DNA from: Alphaproteobacteria bacterium
Lineage (GTDB): Bacteria; Pseudomonadota; Alphaproteobacteria; RF32; CAG-239
Direction of reading: 5' to 3'
DNA: 25,379 bases
Assembly: GCA_900767645.1 (NCBI GenBank)
Contig: CAAFZY010000031.1
Location: forward strand, 1-25,379
In this document: one piece after another, positions 23,037 to 25,379 of the stretch
Layout: every line of letters begins with the position of its first letter
Position numbering within the stretch: the stretch's first letter is position 1
Program-made: the position numbers and the translations under genes
Notes under the pieces: generated by a model
Told to the model about the DNA's origin: nothing
The model's input: only the letters and a program-made list of their open reading frames with translations
Databases searched by the model: none

Positions 23037-23417
23037 ATGGCAGTTCGTATCAGACTTTCAAGAGGCGGTTCCAAAAAACGCCCGTTTTATCGTATCGTTG
23101 TTGCCGATCAACGCGCACCGCGTGATGGCAGATTCATCGAAAAATTAGGCACCTACAATCCGTTGTTGCCCAAAGATCATGCCGAACGCATGGTTGTTGA
23201 TCAGGAAAAAGTTGCAGAATGGCTCAAAAAAGGCGCTCAGCCGACTGAAAGACTTCAGAAGTTGTTTGCCGGTTTGGGTTTGTGCTCTGCTCCGGTTATT
23301 CATGATCAGCCGAAAAAGTCAGCTCCGCGCGCTAAAACGGTTGAAAGAATGAAAGAAAAAGAAGCTAAAGCTAAAGCAGCTGCCGAAGCAGCCGCAGCCG
23401 AATCTTCTGCTGAATAA
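23037..23417 (+). CDS. rpsP: 30S ribosomal protein S16
   Basis: Small-subunit protein S16. The core MAVRIRLSRGGSKKRPFYRI, VADQRAPRDGRFIEKLGTYN and WLKKGAQPTERLQKL is classic. At 126 aa it is longer than the usual ~80, through a tail rich in Lys, Ala and Glu (KEKEAKAKAAAEAAAAE). An AAAGGA site lies upstream, and it starts 59 bases after ffh. Confidence 0.97.
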   Translation: MAVRIRLSRGGSKKRPFYRIVVADQRAPRDGRFIEKLGTYNPLLPKDHAERMVVDQEKVAEWLKKGAQPTERLQKLFAGLGLCSAPVIHDQPKKSAPRAKTVERMKEKEAKAKAAAEAAAAESSAE

Positions 23418-23448
23418 TTATTTAAGGTTATTTTAAAGGCAGCCGGTA

Positions 23449-23997
23449 ATGACTACAATGAATGAAAAACGAGTTTGTTTGGGCGCTGTTGTCGGAGCTC
23501 ACGGCATCAGGGGTGAGGTTAAAGTTAAAAGCTGGACCGAAACCGACCGCGACATCGGTGCGTATGGCGCTTTGCAAAACAAAGACGGCACAAAATCATT
23601 TGTACTCAAAGTTACCGGTCATAGTAAAGAATTGTTGCGCTGCAAAATTAAAGGGGTTGACGACCGTAATGCCGCTGAGGCTTTAATCGGAACGGAACTT
23701 TATGTTAATCGCGATGTTTTACCGCAGCTTGAAGAGGAAGAATATTACCAAACTGATTTAATCGGGCTTGATGTAATTGAGCAGTCTTCAGGGCAAAACA
23801 TCGGCAAAGTGGCGGGAATATATAATTTCGGTGCCGGTGATATTTTGGAAATTAAACTGAAAAGCACCGCTAAAACCGAGATGATTCCGTTTACCAAACA
23901 ATATGTTCCGGAAGTTAAAATTGCAGATGGCTGCGTGGTGGTTTCAAGCGCTTTAATTAATTTTATGGGTGATGAGGAAAGCGGTAATGAGGGTTAA
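23449..23997 (+). CDS. rimM: Ribosome maturation factor RimM
   Basis: Assembly factor for the 30S head that binds S19; 182 aa. The N-terminal RimM barrel is recognisable (VCLGAVVGAHGIRGEVKVKS, then DRNAAEALIGTELYV), as is the C-terminal PRC-barrel part (YQTDLIGLDVIE, GDILEIKL, MIPFTKQYVPEV). Two in-frame starts, 23449 and 23458, are close; the AAAGG upstream favours the first only slightly. Its end overlaps trmD by 11 bases. Confidence 0.93.
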   Translation: MTTMNEKRVCLGAVVGAHGIRGEVKVKSWTETDRDIGAYGALQNKDGTKSFVLKVTGHSKELLRCKIKGVDDRNAAEALIGTELYVNRDVLPQLEEEEYYQTDLIGLDVIEQSSGQNIGKVAGIYNFGAGDILEIKLKSTAKTEMIPFTKQYVPEVKIADGCVVVSSALINFMGDEESGNEG

Positions 23998-24676
23998 AGT
24001 TTTAACCATATTTCCTGAAATTTTCCCCGGCTTTTTGGGTTATTCGTTAACCGGAAAAGCATTAGATGACGGCAAATGGTCATTGACCGCGGTTAATATT
24101 CGCGATTATGCGTTTGACAAACACGGCTCGGTAGATGACACGCCCTGCGGTGGCGGTGCGGGTATGATTATGCGTCCTGACGTGTTGGGTGAGGCTCTTG
24201 CCCATGAGTATCACGGCGGACGGCTGATTTATATGAGCCCGCGCGGTAAGCCTTTAACTCAGGCAATGTTGCATGAGTTGGCGGCAGAGCCGGAACTTAC
24301 CATAATTTGCGGCAGGTTTGAAGGTGTGGACGAGCGGGTTTTGGAAGCGTATAATGTTGAAGAAATCAGTATCGGCGACTATATTTTGACCGGCGGCGAC
24401 CAAGCAGCAATGATTATGCTTGACGGCATTGTGCGTTTGTTGCCGAATGTGCTTGGCAATGAGCAGTCAACCGAAGATGAAAGCTTTGAAAACCAATTGT
24501 TGGAATATCCGCAATATACAAGGCCTGTAAGCTGGCAAGGGCGCGATGTTCCGGAAGTTTTACTGAGCGGTCATCATAAAAATATTGAAAATTGGCGCAA
24601 AGAACAGTCTTTAAAAATAACCGAAAGTAAGCGGCCTGACCTTTTTAAAAAATATCTTGATTCTAAAAAGGTTTAG
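23987..24676 (+). CDS. trmD: tRNA (guanine-37-N1)-methyltransferase
   Basis: SPOUT-class methyltransferase making m1G37, which prevents frameshifting; 229 aa. The N-terminus MRVKVLTIFPEIFPGFL, then DDTPCGGGAGMIMRPDV, YMSPRGKPL, CGRFEGVDERVLE and the knot segment ISIGDYILTGGDQAAM are diagnostic. A longer frame begins at 23969, but ATG 23987 gives the family N-terminus and has GAGG nearby inside the end of rimM, which implies translational coupling. Confidence 0.96.
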   Translation: MRVKVLTIFPEIFPGFLGYSLTGKALDDGKWSLTAVNIRDYAFDKHGSVDDTPCGGGAGMIMRPDVLGEALAHEYHGGRLIYMSPRGKPLTQAMLHELAAEPELTIICGRFEGVDERVLEAYNVEEISIGDYILTGGDQAAMIMLDGIVRLLPNVLGNEQSTEDESFENQLLEYPQYTRPVSWQGRDVPEVLLSGHHKNIENWRKEQSLKITESKRPDLFKKYLDSKKV

Positions 24677-24719
24677 GTATATAAGGTAACAAATTTTGTA
24701 TAAAATAAGGGTAAAACTG

Positions 24720-25112
24720 ATGAACATTATTGAAAATATTGAAAAAGAGCAGATGGATAAGCTCACCGAAGGTAAAAACCTTCCTGAATTTAAAGCCGGC
24801 GATACCTTAAAAGTTCATACCAAGGTAAAAGAAGGCGATCGTGAACGTATTCAAATTTATGAAGGCGTTTGCATTGCTCGTAAAAACGATGGTTTGAACT
24901 CATCTTTCACCGTTCGCAAAATTTCTTTCGGTGAAGGTGTTGAGCGTGTATTTCCGCTTTATTCTCCGAATGTTGCTAAAATTGAAGTTGCTCGTATCGG
25001 TAAAATCCGTCGCGCTAAATTGTACTTCTTGCGTGCATTGCGCGGTCGTTCAGCTCGTATTGCCGACGATTTGTCTGCTGCTTCAAAAGTTGCATCTGAC
25101 AAAGCAGAATAA
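24720..25112 (+). CDS. rplS: 50S ribosomal protein L19
   Basis: L19, at the 30S-50S interface; 130 aa. Core segments are FKAGDTLKVHTKVKEGDRER, IQIYEGVCIARKN, SFTVRKISFGEGVERVFPLY and RAKLYFLRALRGRSARI. An in-frame TTG at 24696 is ignored: ATG 24720 has TAAGG 9 bases upstream and gives the family N-terminus (MNIIENIEKEQM). The C-terminal tail is slightly long. It is the last gene of the operon, 43 bases after trmD, before a strong terminator. Confidence 0.96.
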   Translation: MNIIENIEKEQMDKLTEGKNLPEFKAGDTLKVHTKVKEGDRERIQIYEGVCIARKNDGLNSSFTVRKISFGEGVERVFPLYSPNVAKIEVARIGKIRRAKLYFLRALRGRSARIADDLSAASKVASDKAE

Positions 25113-25130
25113 TCAGCTTGCAAAAGTATG

Positions 25131-25165
25131 CACAAAAAGCGCCGCTGTTTGCGGCGCTTTTTGTG
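25131..25165. terminator. Bidirectional terminator after rplS
   Basis: CACAAAAAGCGCCGC (25131-25145), a TGTTT loop, and GCGGCGCTTTTTGTG (25151-25165) form a perfect 15-bp stem. It ends the ffh operon and can also serve the convergent pilin-like gene at the right edge. Confidence 0.9.
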
Positions 25166-25201
25166 TTGCATAGTGGTAATTTAAATAAAAATGTTTTAAA
25201 T

Positions 25202-25379
25202 TCATAATAGCATCTGATAATAAAATTTACAGCTGTCTTTATCTTCGCAAACATTGCAAAAATTTTCCATTTCCGCAACGGTTAAATCTTTAAGACACTT
25301 GCGGTCAGATTCGCAATAAGCATCTCCCCATACCGAATTAGCCTCGCCGGCAGCTTCTCCTTTAACGGTTTGAAACTTG
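25202..25379 (-). CDS. C-terminal end of a second pilin-like protein (partial)
   Basis: A leftward frame enters from the right edge and runs 58 codons to a TGA at 25202-25204. It contains VWGDAYCESDRKCLKDLTVA, which lines up with LWGDKYCKSNVKCLKDLSVE of the pilin-like protein at 16884-17528, followed by a cysteine pair (FCNVCEDKDSC). The 5' part with the expected prepilin signal is outside the window. The assignment rests on this C-terminal match only. Confidence 0.65.
   Translation of the reverse strand, partial: KFQTVKGEAAGEANSVWGDAYCESDRKCLKDLTVAEMENFCNVCEDKDSCKFYYQMLL

Overview
The window looks like a chromosomal piece of an AT-rich alphaproteobacterium, probably an uncultured host- or gut-associated lineage. 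This rests on the PhoB-type regulator, the order ffh-rpsP-rimM-trmD-rplS, a palindrome of the common alphaproteobacterial intergenic type at the left edge, and a mix of cysteine-rich exported proteins and pilin-like proteins. The taxonomic call is inference. I see no tRNA, rRNA, CRISPR array, IS element or phage genes.

Layout. At 1-180 there is a leader for a leftward gene, followed by a HAD-family phosphatase (249-1142). Next come a leftward cysteine-rich exported protein (1218-2381), rplQ standing alone (2638-3144) and two unknown genes, one of them exported (3284-4615). A leftward pair follows: a DUF3108-type exported protein and the tRNA hydroxylation protein trhP (4652-6835). Divergent from it are ddl and miaA, which overlap (6901-8714). 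A second cysteine-rich gene (8792-10235) is broken by a one-base frameshift inside a duplicated block. The 615-base gap after it is full of hairpins. From 10851 to 14155 all genes are unknown: a membrane-anchored protein, a small membrane protein, a translationally coupled basic/acidic small-protein pair and a helical-repeat protein. Then come a ferritin-like protein (leftward), and rpe, a phoB-like regulator and a small membrane protein (rightward, 14917-16738). A leftward type IV pilin-like gene (16884-17528) and a very large unknown protein (17713-21288) follow. The right end is the ffh-rpsP-rimM-trmD-rplS translation/secretion operon, preceded by a structured leader, and then the C-terminus of a second pilin-like protein that runs off the edge.

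How it fits together. Housekeeping genes (translation, tRNA modification, cell wall, pentose phosphate, co-translational targeting) are interleaved with envelope genes. The most distinctive signal is a roughly 100-base leader present twice (78-178 and 17526-17627). In both copies an RNA hairpin would bury the Shine-Dalgarno sequence next to the start codon, and the stem is kept through wobble and compensatory changes. One copy drives the pilin-like gene; the other reads into an unrelated ORF carrying a palindromic repeat. The two cysteine-rich exported proteins are paralogues sharing recognisable modules. Together with the pilin-like proteins they suggest a variable surface apparatus. Product names for the unknown genes are deliberately withheld.
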